64,000 nucleotides of DNA from Euborellia annulipes (lineage: Eukaryota > Arthropoda > Insecta > Dermaptera > Anisolabididae). The stretch spans positions 52,878 to 116,877 of the forward strand of contig JAKCPI010009344.1 of NCBI GenBank assembly GCA_023213315.1, in the 5' to 3' direction. The position numbers and the translations under genes were made by a program. The notes beneath the pieces were generated by a model. It was not told where the DNA came from and searched no databases. It worked only from the letters and a program-made list of their open reading frames with translations. Shown here in pieces: positions 43,199-53,190 of this stretch (position 1 is its first letter; each line of letters starts with the position of its first letter).

Positions 43199-44300
43199 TG
43201 ACATTCATGGCAAAAATTCGATGTTAAGATTTTGATGAAAATACTCGTACAAAAAAATTAGCTACGAGGTTGAAATTTTACTTAAAAAATTTGCTGAGAC
43301 AAGCATAGAACATAACTTTTAATTTCATTACATTTAGATAAAATAGCAACTGTATTGCCTATAAATTACATGAGTCAAGTGTGGTTCATTCAATTTTGAG
43401 AGCAAAATGAGAATATACATTTTAAGGACCATCTAATAATTAATTGATTTATGAATTTTAATCAATATCGTTAAAGATCGTCAAGATCATTGAGAACAAA
43501 TTATAAAAATTCTTTGGTAAAATATTAATTCTCATTGACGAATTTTATTGAAATTCCTCAAGAGACTTTGCGACATGAATACTTAGCTTAAGTATAAAAA
43601 TTGAGAATCGAGAGAATTTTCGTTCTTAAGTTATTTTGTTTACCCTCATCTTTTGATATTTCACTTGAAATTTATTTAATTTATTGTGAAAAACAAAAAA
43701 AAAAAACTTAAATTCTCACTAAAAAGGAATCGCCTCTTTCAAGAAAAGCAATAAAACAAGCATTTAAAAACAATAAAATCTCTTACATAGAAATTTAGGT
43801 AAATATTATGAGATTTTACCTGGAATTAATCTTCGCCGAATTTAGGATTTTTTCACAATAAATTTAATGAATTTCAAGTGAAATATCAATTGCGTGTTAA
43901 GGGAATTTCTCAATACGAAGTCTCTCAATAATCAAATTTTATACTTATTTTTTTATACTTACTTTTCATAGCCGTCTCACGGGATTTCAATAAATTCCGT
44001 CAAAGAGTACTAATACTTTACTGATGTACTTTTCCAATTTATTCCGATTATCTCAAAGTTTCTTCTAATGATATTGATTAAAAATCAATTAATTTTTAGA
44101 TGGTCTTTAAAATGTAAATTCTCATTTTGCTCTCAAAATTGTTTGAAGGACACTTTACTCTTGTAATTCATAGAAAAGAGAAATAGTTGCCTTGGTAACT
44201 AAATATAAATTATAAATATTATTTCACATCTTATAATGTACCGTACAGCCGGAAACTAAATACTGTATAAGTCGTCACGAAAAATCTGGTGTGACAATTT
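43199..44300. mobile_element. Two diverged family A copies as a long inverted repeat
   Basis: 43199-43330 is a degraded forward piece (CATGGCAAAAATTCGATG). 43385-43692 is a reverse piece and 43851-44300 a forward piece. They share an inner sequence not found in standard copies (GATATTTCACTTGAAATTTA facing its complement). The forward arm ends with GTTGCCTTGGTAAC and the first half of the palindrome (ATCTGGTGTGAC). This is probably an older subfamily in a head-to-head arrangement. Confidence 0.7.
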
Positions 44301-44356
44301 TGTTCAATACAGGGAGTAAAATTCATTTATGGGGCAAACTCATCCAAATTATTATT

Positions 44357-45030
44357 ACTTTCTCTTACCTATGTATATATGTAATATATATATAGAGAGA
44401 AAGTATTGGTTTCATGTCAAAAATTCGATGTCGAGATTTTGATGGATCTTCACGTTTTGAGGTCCCCTGAATCCAAAAAAGTGGTTTTCGCGACATGGTC
44501 TGTCTGTGTGTGGGTGGGTGGGTGGGTGGGTGTGTGTGTGTTCAATTTTAAGGATGAAGGAATTGAGCTATGAGGCTGAAATTTTATATTTAAGTTAAAC
44601 ACCCCCGGGACCGGAAAAATAAGCTTTTAATCAAAATCGGCCAAAGATTACTAGTACTTTACTGATGCACTTTTTCAGTTTTTTCGATTTTCTCAAAATT
44701 TGCTCCAACAATTTTTTTTTTTAAATTCAAAAATCAATTATTTTTCAGATGCTCTTTCAAATGTATATTCTCATTTTGCAATTGAAATCTTCTGAAGACC
44801 ACTTTACTCTTGTATTTCATAGGGAAGATAGGAGAAATGGTTGCCATAGTAACAAAATATAAATATTTTCCCATACTTATAAATTTTACATCTGAATTCA
44901 TATGTTCCGTACTGTCGGGAACTAAATATATGTAGACACAAAAATCTGGTGTGACAAGCACAGTACACAACTTTCGATTACCGAAGGTAAGAGAAAGTTG
45001 TGTGCTGTGCGCCAGTCACACCAGATTTTT
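44357..45030 (+). mobile_element. Family A, complete forward copy
   Basis: Hairpin, (GGTG)n, GTACTTTACTGATG, X-box variant GTTGCCATAGTAAC (about 44840-44853), and full palindrome. The AGTACTAGTACT core has one change (ATTACTAGTACT). Confidence 0.93.
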
Positions 45031-45179
45031 ATTTATAAAATGTCTCGTTTATCCTTTTATTTATATAGATAAGCTTCTGCTCTTTTTTGGCTGCATCAGA
45101 CTCAACTTTAAGCATGATTTGTTTATTCCCAAGTGAATTTTAATCAGGCGGTATTTTTTCCTTTCCCCTTTCTCTCTGG

Positions 45180-45500
45180 TTTCGGTGGGGATCCACTTAG
45201 CTTAAAATACACCCACGTAGCCAGGTAGTGGAAGTACCACAACACGCACAAACAGGCACGCACACTATGCTCACGTCGCTTAAAAGCTCCTTACAAGCCA
45301 TCATGAAATATACATGGCCATATGGCGCCAGCTAAATCCATATGCACTTTATTAATGGCCTCGATATTGGCAAGCGGTCGGGATAGAAACGTCACAAATC
45401 CCACCCTCCCTCTAGAGCACATAAAAACGAATGGCGTTCATAATTACGTTGCGAACGGTAAAACCGAGTCAAAGAGTCTATATATTATCCTTTTTGGAAA
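45180..45500. other. Candidate conserved non-coding stretch
   Basis: G+C-richer and complex: ACACCCACGTAGCC, CACGTCGCTTAAAAGC, GCCATATGGCGCCAGC, CTTTATTAATGGCC and TAATTACGTTGCG. It contains E-box- and homeodomain-like sites and no repeat match in the window. A plus-strand frame at 45322-45585 is not convincing. Regulatory function is inference. Confidence 0.35.
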
Positions 45501-45880
45501 TAACGAGGGGAAGCTTAAGGTAAAAAGCCAATTTCATTTCATATTAATAATAAAGTTTTTTTTTTTTTTGCTATTTATTTTTTAGCACTCATTCGGTCGT
45601 AATATTTTGTAAACAAAAAAACCCTTAGGATTAAACTCAATTAAAATTAAAAAGAATTAGGTATTCAGGTGAAGTATATTTCTCGAGAATTTGCATAAGT
45701 AAATAAAATAATTGAATTTATTAAATAAATATTTTTAATTTTGGATAAACTCGGCTTTATTTGTGTAAGAACAGTACTTTCTGTATGTCTGTAAAAGTTT
45801 TAAATTTCAAATTAGAAAACTCTACGCTGATGATGAGCTCGCTAAATGTAAGATGCTTTGTGATAGTATCTGAATTTATA

Positions 45881-46040
45881 CTTGAAGAAGACCCCAAAAT
45901 GATTGGCCGAAACGTTGTAAATTATCCAAATAAAGTTGGGACAAACGCCATCCGCCCCCCGGGGATCGAACTCGAGATCTCCAGCCTATCTGGGGCAAAA
46001 GTGGGTTTACATTTGTTCCTGGTCACTGAACCCTGGACTT
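45881..46040. mobile_element. CGAAACGT-motif element joined to a tRNA-like fragment
   Basis: 45881-45917 reads TTGAAGAAGACCCC...TTGGCCGAAACGTTG, the same family as the foldback at 12134. Next to it, read on the minus strand, AGTTCGATCCCCGG is a B-box-like sequence, suggesting a tRNA-derived piece. The exact class is uncertain; Penelope-like terminal repeats are one possibility. Confidence 0.4.
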
Positions 46041-46863
46041 AAATCTAACATTTAATTAGTGAAATTGAAAATTCTGAGAGAGAAGCTTTTTTGTTTATAA
46101 TCTCTTTGAATACATATCTCAAAATTTTATTTATTTAAATTGAGGATAATAGAATCTAATTATAATAAGATATTTTTTTCTTTTTCGTACTAATGTGAAC
46201 TAAAGGCGAATTTTTTTACCCTAATTCATGTTTCCAATTTCTTTGGGGAAAAAAAAAGAAGAAAAGTTTAATTGTTAGAGTTCATGGAAATAGCCTATAT
46301 ATAAGGATAAAAAAAAGAGAAGATGCTGCAGGGTGTCACCTTTCTCCTCCCTTCTAAGAAGGGGATTAGTTTCGTTAGAGAAAATCAATCGGACTTAATG
46401 TGCGACCTCCGAACTCTACGAGAAAAAAAAAACTAAAGGACAAATTAAAAATCCTCCCACACCACTGAAGACGTGCTCCGGGTCTAATTGAACTTGGTCC
46501 CAAACTGAGTTTAATGAATTTTTTACAATTTATAACAATCTTTTTTTTTTTCTTTACGAATTGAAAAAAAGTCAATTCCCTTTTCTTCTAGAATTCCAGA
46601 TAAATCCTCTTGGTTTAATTAACTTATTAATCAAAGAAATGGCAATTGGGGAGGGAGAGAAAAAGCAAATAAAATTATAATACTACCACTACCAGAGACT
46701 AATACGAATGGATGGTTAAAGATAGGAAACCGAAAATCACTAATTTCAAAAAGCTTTTCTAGAGTAGATAATGTGTGCATAAGGTCTGAAGAAATATAAT
46801 GACCAGTGGTCACATGCAGCCAGGAAGAAAATAAAATCAAAAGGAGAAGCATAAAAGGGGAAC
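46041..46863. other. Gene-free stretch; possible LINE 3' untranslated region at its right end
   Basis: 46680-46863 may be the 3' untranslated part of the LINE remnant at 46864. Otherwise A+T-rich. Confidence 0.35.
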
Positions 46864-47025
46864 TCAACTGCGGGAACTGAGAAGATGCCTGTTGAGATTA
46901 GACTTGAAAGTCTGAAGATTGTAGGTTTTGGGGAAGATAGATGCAGGGAGCTTGTTCCAATCACGGGAGGTCATGGGCACAAAGAAAGATTGTAATTGAC
47001 TAGTACTGTCCAGGGTGCTGGGTGC
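46864..47025 (-). pseudogene. LINE reverse-transcriptase C-terminal remnant
   Basis: On the minus strand an open stretch reads QSFFVPMTSRDWNKLPASIF, then NLQTFKSNLNRHLL, and stops at 46864-46866. The SFF...R..dWNkLP...v....l..FK..l pattern is the conserved C-terminus of many LINE RT proteins. It is a different element from the twin-primed LINE because it has no RNase H or knuckle here. The catalytic RT domain is absent, so it is a 5'-truncated remnant. Confidence 0.75.
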
Positions 47026-48295
47026 GAATGTTTATTAATCTGAAGATTAACTCTGGAAAAGTTACTCGAAAAAATACCATTACATTACACACAATCCAGT
47101 ACTTAAGTCAATTGGTGCTTCTAGCAACTAAACATATTCTATTAATTTCTAAAATATTTTAGCAAAAATAAGAGTTCAATAAATTTTTAATTACTTGATT
47201 TTAATAAAGCAAATAAAAAGCTTTATGTGGTTCTTAATTTATCTGAACCTGCTCTTATTAAAACAAATATATTCACAGCCATCAAATCCTATTTAATTTT
47301 TAATTATTCTAATTATAAATCAAAATAAATCTAGCAATGTGATGTAAAATTCATCATTTTATGACGCTATTCTTTTCTAATAGTATATATTTCAATTTCA
47401 TAACAAATGGTATTTAAGTAAATTTCAATTAGACGTTTTCCTCAAAATTAATAACTATAAATTAAAAATGAAATTTTTATTCATATGTTTTTTAAAATAA
47501 GTCACGTGTGATGGCGGCCAAAATTTTTTAATCATTAAAATAATATTAAACCCTCAAAATGAAAGAGAGGGCGAGGGAATCAATTAAATGCGGTTGAAAT
47601 TAATATTCGTTTTATAATGTAATTGAAAGAGCCATAAAAATGCATATTTTTTTTATCGGAGAGAGACGCCATTTCGGTTAATGTGCATGGAATATGGGGA
47701 GGAGGCATAATAAGGGTACTTCCCCCACCTCCAGCACGCCATGGTTGATATAATTCAATTGACATATTTAACTCGTTTCAATTATAAAGTATCGAACAAA
47801 TGGAGATATTTTTAGAGAATAATAATATTGGATAGCATATGGATCAAAAACAATCACATCAATATAAGAGGGGGGTGTAAATGAATAGAAGGAGATTTTT
47901 AAATAATTTTTTTCTTTCACAATATAAATTAGAGATGTGTTTAAGAAAAGCTAGCTGAAAGTCGGTTGTCCAAGATTATATTTTGCGTATTACTGTGTAT
48001 TGTCAGAAACGTGATAAATTTTCATATTCGCCATGATTAGCAAAAATTGGCTTTTGAATCCTGGAAGATAGGCAACAGTTGAATCCTGGAAGATAGGCAA
48101 CCGAATGACCAAACTATTGGATTTTCTATTAAATGTTCCAGAGTTCGCATTTTCAATTAATATGTATTAAGATTTAAAAATTGTGTATACGTGTTCCGTT
48201 CAATGAGAACTTAACTGCGTTGATCATTTGCTTGCTTATCTTCCAGGAATTAAACAGCCTCTTCTGAAAAACCATGGTGAATGCCAAAATTTATT
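47026..48295. other. Gene-free stretch
   Basis: A+T-rich. An 18-base direct repeat (GAATCCTGGAAGATAGGC) occurs near 48056 and 48082 and the phrase recurs in part at 48239. No gene. Confidence 0.5.
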
Positions 48296-48600
48296 GTTTA
48301 CTATTTGAAATTTTATGTTTAAGTTAGATACCCTCATGACGAGCGAAAAAAAGCTTTTAAATCAATGAGCTAAAGAGTAGCCCTCGGACTTGGTGTAGTT
48401 GGTAGCGCGCCTGCCTAGTATAGCAAGGGTCGCGGGTTCGGATCCCAGGTAGACCGAAGATTTTATTTAAGTCATTTGAATACCAAATGTATATTCTCAT
48501 TTTGTCCTTAAAATTGTTTGAAATAGACTTTACTCTTCAACATTATAGGAAAGATTAGAGAAATGGTTGTCATGGTAACAAAATAGAAATATTATTATGT
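48296..48600 (+). mobile_element. Family A remnant containing a SINE head
   Basis: Left part TTGAAATTTTATGTTTAAG...GCTAAAGAGTA and right part TATATTCTCATTTTGTCC...GTTGTCATGGTAAC are family A. The ~110 bp that normally lie between them, including AGTACTAGTACT, are replaced by SINE sequence 48381-48489. Confidence 0.8.
48381..48489 (+). mobile_element. SINE tRNA-like head (S1 group), 3' truncated
   Basis: A box TTGGTGTAGTTGGTAGCGC and B box GGGTTCGGATCCC, then AGATTTTATTTAAGTCATTTG, ending at ACCAAATG. No tail or TSD, so it probably arrived by deletion/recombination rather than simple insertion. Confidence 0.8.
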
Positions 48601-48705
48601 AGCTTATGTAACTACCACTAATAAGAATTTATGCCAAGCCCAGCGTAAAGAGAAATTATCTCCTATTTGTATAAACAATTGTTTCTTGCAAATAAATAAA
48701 TATTA

Positions 48706-48720
48706 TTATTATTATTATTA
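48706..48720. repeat. (ATT)n microsatellite
   Basis: Five to six ATT units within a duplicated TATGGTAACAAAATA phrase (family A derived). Confidence 0.8.
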
Positions 48721-48784
48721 TGGTAACAAAATATACTGTAAATAAATTTTATGATTATATTTTACATCTTTAAATCAAATATAC

Positions 48785-48910
48785 CATATTCTGGTGCCAA
48801 AGGCTGTTCCAGGCCAGAAATCTATTTCAATTGTAAAGGATACCAATCAATTGAAATAAATAGGCACGGGGTCTAAATAGCCTCAGATGCTGAAAGACCT
48901 TAAATAAAAA
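48785..48910 (+). mobile_element. SINE S2 fragment
   Basis: GATACCAATCAATTGAAATAAATAGG-type body, GGGGTCTAAATAGCCTCAG and ATGCTGAAAGACCTTAAA, the S2 distal half. Confidence 0.7.
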
Positions 48911-48914
48911 AGGC

Positions 48915-50651
48915 CTCTCCTTCGGTCGGGCGGTGCCCGTTTTTGTGCGCGTTTGTCGACGGGGTCTTGTTCGTGTTTTTGTGGGATTTTTTTTTGTCCT
49001 GGCCCTTTCCCTTCTTTTCTATGGAGACAAGAGAGGCCGAGTTTCATCACAAAATGAGAATATACTTTTATAGAGAATCTAAAAAATATTGTTTTTGAAT
49101 TTAAAAAAAATCGTGGGCAAATTTGAGAAAACGAAAAAAAGAAGGTCGGTTTTGGTCGTTTTGTTCAAAGTTCGTGTCCTCCCTGGGGGTGCCACTTAAA
49201 TATAAAATTTCACTTCCTAGTCTTTTCGTTCTTGAGATATTTTGTTCACGCCACACACACACACACACACACCTGTCGCAAAACCCTTTTTGGTTCAGGG
49301 GCCCAAACGTTCCTCTCTCGCATCGATTTTTGCATGAATCCATTTTTCTCTATACCGGGTGGGCCATAGGGTGGCGGAAGTTGTGGTATTAGGTTTTTAA
49401 AATTTGTTGTTATGTGGGGCTTTAGGCTACAAATTAAAAATATTTTTGTGCTCTATACAGGGTGGTTATCAAGTTTGTTTTTTAAATGGGCCCTGTATAT
49501 TTTGTTTTGGTTCTAGCCATTTTAGTTTCTCAAAAATATTCTTTTGGTTTAACTTAAATTATATGTAGTCAGATGCGAATTATTCTTATGTTGGGAGAAA
49601 TGGCATGAATTTGGAAAATTTCAATATGGATACTTCATTTTTTAAATAACATTACTTTTTTATGCATGGGATGAATTCAATTATCTTTCAGTGTATAAGG
49701 TTGTATATATCTATCTTTGGTAGTTTTCTTTTTATTCCAAAATATCTGTAACGAAAAAAAAAAATTTATTATAGAAAAATAATTGAAAAAAAATCAAAGA
49801 AAAAAAAATTGTAATAAATAAAAATATCTAAATATTCGAAAATTCTTTTAATTTCCTTTAAAATCATTTATTTGAACTTTCGAAAAAGAAATTAGGGTTA
49901 TGTTCAGGTTAGAGGTGCGCCATTTGTTGACAAATCATAACGAATTTGAGCAAGCGGGATTTTTGAGAAGTTCAAATAAATGATTTTAAAGGAAATTAAA
50001 AGACATTTTCGAATATTTAGATATTTTTTCCATTTATTACAATTTTGTTTTTGTTTGGATTTTTTTCAATTATTTTGTCTATAATAAATTTTTTTTTTGT
50101 TATCAGATATTTTGGAATAAGAAAATACAAAGATAGATATATACAATTATATCAGCTGAAAGATAATTGAATTTACGCCATGGATAAAAAGTAGATTTAT
50201 TGAAAAAATGAAGTTATCCATGATTGAAATTTTCCAAATTGGCATGCCATTTCTCCAACATAAGAATAATTGGGTTCCATTGACTACATTAGTACATTTC
50301 AATGTTAGTAAAATACAAAAGAACATTCCTAAGTTTTATGGTTCGGAGATATTCAATTTTTCCAGAAGATTTTTTCTAAAGCCCGATTTGGGCTAAACGG
50401 TTTGGTTTGAATACATTGCATACATAAAGTCATACTAAAATTGGGTAGAATCCAAATATGATAATATACAGGGCGTTCCATTTAAAAAAATAATTGATAT
50501 GGACCACTGTATATGAGGTGCAATTGGAACAAAAATATTTTTAATTTGTAGCCTAAAGGCCCCACATTATGTGGATCAAAAATTTTAAAATGTTAATAAC
50601 CAAATTGTGATATGATATATATTACATATATACATAGGTAAGAGAAATAAA
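48915..50651 (-). mobile_element. Family A reverse copy, deletion-riddled and split by a foldback
   Basis: 48915-49351 follows family A order (CCTTCGGTC, TTTTTGTG, CACAAAATGAGAATATAC, AAATATAAAATTTCA, TTGAGATATTTTGTTCAC, CACACA, TTTTTGCATGAATCC) but lacks one to twenty bases at many points. 50622-50651 supplies the rest of the 5' hairpin (ATATATTACATATATACATAGGTAAGAGAAA). The foldback 49352-50621 lies in the hairpin. Confidence 0.75.
49352..50621. repeat. Large foldback element, ~540-nt arms
   Basis: Left arm phrases (GGGGCTTTAGGCTACAAATT, GGGCCCTGTATATTTTG, TTTCCTTTAAAATCATTTAT) reappear as complements on the right (AATTTGTAGCCTAAAGGCCC, ATGATTTTAAAGGAAATTAA). A unique loop of about 80 bp lies at 49885-49965 (GTTATGTTCAGGTTAGAGG). 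The left end opens ACCGGGTGGGCC and has an inner ACAGGGTGG, a terminal style common in insect DNA transposons; the right end lacks it. Insertion at TA in the family A hairpin is plausible. Confidence 0.85.
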
Positions 50652-50682
50652 AATGTACCAATCGGAAATTTAATCAGAATAA

Positions 50683-50780
50683 AGTGAGCGTGTCGACACA
50701 ATAAATCTGGTGTAACAAGCACAGAACACAACTTTCAATTACTATTATTATATAGTTATTAGTCACACCAGATTTTTACT
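50683..50780 (+). mobile_element. Family A palindrome, body missing
   Basis: GTGTCGACACAATAAATCTGG, then GTGTAACAAGCACAGAACAC and a replaced centre, then TTAGTCACACCAGATTTTT. It lies about 30 bp beyond the 5' terminus of the preceding copy. Confidence 0.78.
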
Positions 50781-51599
50781 ATTAAGAATGGAAATTTAAA
50801 TAAATTCAACCTTCAATCAAACAAGAAATAAATCAAATATTTATTTATACACTTTGGCTCTCTCACTTGCTCAACATCCACCTACTCAAATTTAATTTTA
50901 CTTTTTAAAACAATATCAACCCTTTTTTATTTAATTTATTATTCAAATTAAATCAATTAAAAAATGTAATCTGATTTTTTTTATATTAAAATAAATCTAA
51001 CAACATTTTGTTTTGATTCTTCTCAAGTGTTTGTAGATAGATGGATTCAATTAATAATTGGTGATTGGAGTACCTGTTGACATTTATCAAAGGCAATCCA
51101 ATTAAAGACTCGGGTTTTTATCGGATTCAAGAGTTTGGCCGCCCTGCACGTCGAAGCCCCTCCATTAAAGGCCATTTCAGGGACTAATAACCGCCTCGTA
51201 AATCCGGCCCTAAATCGTTTAATTAAATGCGCAATTATTTCATTTCCACCCACGAACATAAAATGGGGAAGAGCTAGCCAACTTGACAAAAAATATATAA
51301 ATAAGGGCAGAGGGCTTAGTCCAAGGTAGTAAAAATTATTATTATAGTTATATTTTAGCTAAAGCCAATTTTTGCATTTTACACATACATTAAATTTTAT
51401 TACTTTTTTTTTTTTTAAAGGACACCTGAATGGACTTCGGTGCCTCTTTATTGATATATTAATATTTGATTAATTTTTTAAGGTCATTTTTGGCCTCAGT
51501 CCTTAATTATTCTACTTCATTGATATCAAATAAAATGTGAACGGAAAGCGAAACTTTTAACCATAAACATGAAACGAAACTTCTATCCTTGTTAATCTA
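50781..51599. other. Non-repetitive stretch; candidate regulatory block
   Basis: 51050-51280 is complex and G+C-richer: GGCCGCCCTGCACGTCG, AAATCGTTTAATTAAATGCG, CAATTATTTCATTTCC. Homeodomain-type TAATTA cores are frequent. 51460-51540 resembles a reverse S2 tail. Confidence 0.35.
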
Positions 51600-51890
51600 A
51601 AGGAAGGTAGATCTGCAGCCAGGAGAATAAAAAAATATTTTAATTTCTTTTGGTCGACGTTTCTTCGCGTCCTTCTTAAGGACCAAAGATTGTTAAAAAA
51701 CACACATGGATTTTATAGTGGAATATATAAAATATTTGAACAATCTTTGGTTTATATATTCCACAATAAAATCCATGTGTGTTTTTTAACAATCTTTGGT
51801 CCTTAAGAAGGACGCGATTGGCGTCCGAAACGTCGACCAAAAGAAACTAAAATAGTTTTTCATTCTCCTGGCGTCAGATCTACCTTCCTT
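51600..51890. repeat. Foldback with hammerhead-like motif
   Basis: Outer arms AAGGAAGGTAGATCTG / CAGATCTACCTTCCTT; long inner arms around ACACACATGGATTTTAT. On the right arm 51805-51840 reads AAGAA, hairpin GGACGC-GATTG-GCGTCC, GAAACGTCGACC. The left arm has the corresponding complement in weaker form (GTCGACGTTTCTTCGCGTCC). Confidence 0.88.
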
Positions 51891-51894
51891 AAGA

Positions 51895-52168
51895 CAGGGG
51901 CGGATACAAGGGGGGGGGGGGGTAAAGGGAGTAATTACTCCCCCCCCGAGATTTGAAAAAAAAAAATACTTTTTTCGAAAAAAAAATTTATTTTTAATGT
52001 AAAATTTTAAAAATTAATACTTAAAAATTTGAAGTGTATTTATATTCTGGCAAACAAGTACAGAATGCGCCTTTAAATTACCGAAATTAAGAAAAAATAG
52101 CATGCTGTGCGACGAGTCACACCAGATTACCCCCCCCCCCCCAAGAAATACCTCTGGATCCGCCCTTG
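51895..52168 (+). mobile_element. hAT-type MITE, family C, with captured family A palindrome
   Basis: TIRs CAGGGGCGGATACA and GGATCCGCCCTTG with near-perfect 8-bp duplication (CCTTAAGA 51887-51894, TCTTAAGA 52169-52176). Inside, AACAAGTACAGAATGCGCC...GTGCTGTGCGACGAGTCACACC is a whole but diverged family A palindrome. Confidence 0.9.
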
Positions 52169-52282
52169 TCTTAAGATTAATAAATAACAGCCATTTTACA
52201 CTTCTATCCTTGTGTTTAAGATTTCATTTATGGTAAAAAAATTACAACAATAGAGACACCTATTTTGCAAATTACCGCGATG

Positions 52283-52553
52283 CAAGGGCGGGTTCAGAGG
52301 TGTTTCTCGGGGGGGGGGTAATCTGGTGTGACTGGTCGCACAGCACACTATTTTTTCTTAATTTCGGAAATAAAAAGGCGCATTCTGTACTTGTTTGCCA
52401 GAATATAAATGCAAAACAAATTTTTAAGTATTAATTTTTAAAATTTTACATTAAAAATACATTTTTTTTTTTTCGAAAAAAAAGTATTTTTTTTTCAAAT
52501 CTCAGGGGGGGGGTAATTACCCCCTTTACCCCCCCCCCCTGTATCCGCCCTTG
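52283..52553 (-). mobile_element. hAT-type MITE, family C, reverse
   Basis: Perfect 8-bp duplication CCGCGATG (52275-52282, 52554-52561). It contains AATCTGGTGTGACTGGTCGC through TTCTGTACTTGTTTGCCAG, the family A palindrome in the same diverged form as its neighbour at 51895. The two copies form an inverted pair with ~270-nt arms, 114 bp apart. Confidence 0.92.
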
Positions 52554-52628
52554 CCGCGATGCAGAGTCGGTATATGCAGAAATCCCTCTTAACCTTTTTT
52601 TATCCAAAAGTAGTCAACTACTATTTTA

Positions 52629-52815
52629 ATGTTATTTAAGGCATTTGGATACCAAATGGCTTAAATAAGAATGCCTGGACCCCAAATAATAATATATATT
52701 CATAACGGTTATCCTCAAAAGTCTTAAATGGCCTAAGTTGCCAAAAAGACTGCGTGAATGTGTGTGAGTGTGAGTGTGAATGAGAAAAAAGTGTGAATGT
52801 TTAAAAAAAAAAAAA
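52629..52815 (+). mobile_element. SINE S1, 5'-truncated
   Basis: It begins ATTTAAGGCATTTGGATACC, then ATGCCTGGACCCC, GGCCTAAGTTGCCAAAAAG, a (GTGA)n stretch, GAATGAGAAAAAAGTGTG and poly-A. The tRNA-like head is missing. Confidence 0.85.
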
Positions 52816-52901
52816 ATAAAAAAAAGTCAACTATTCACCAAATCTATTTTATATGACATTAGAAAATGGCTAAACATATAGGCTACTCAAATATTCTGAC
52901 G

Positions 52902-53180
52902 CCCTCGGGGCATGGCGTAGAGGTTAGCGTGCTAACCTCATATACCAAACGTCGCGGGTTCGGACCCCAGGCAGTCCGATGATTTTATTTAAGCCATTTG
53001 GACCAAATGGCTTAAATAAGAATGCCTGGACCCCATATATGCATATTTATCAATAACGGATATCGTAAAAAGTCTTAAATGGCCTGAGTTGCCGAAAAGA
53101 CTGTGTGAATGTGTGTGTGAGTGTGAGTGTGAATGAGAAAAAAGTGTGAGTGTTTAAAAAAAAAAAAAAAAAAAAAAAAA
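52902..53180 (+). mobile_element. SINE S1, full length (reference copy)
   Basis: Target duplication TATTCTGACG at 52892-52901 and 53181-53190. It starts CCCTCGGGGCATGGCG, with A box GGCGTAGAGGTTAGCGTG, B box GGGTTCGGACCCC, the complementary AAGCCATTTGG / CCAAATGGCTT pair, GGCCTGAGTTGCCGAAAAG, (GTGA)n, GAATGAGAAAAAAGTGTG and ~27 A. Young copy. Confidence 0.95.
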
Positions 53181-53190
53181 TATTCTGACG

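Noticed and set aside
44734..44970. Antisense open frames reading FISMGKYLYFVT in several family A copies
   Set aside because: Same cause: shared repeat sequence. Lengths and starts differ between copies and none carries a domain.
48381..48489. Possible tRNA gene
   Set aside because: A and B boxes are present but no cloverleaf with a proper anticodon stem is apparent and the 3' part is SINE body.
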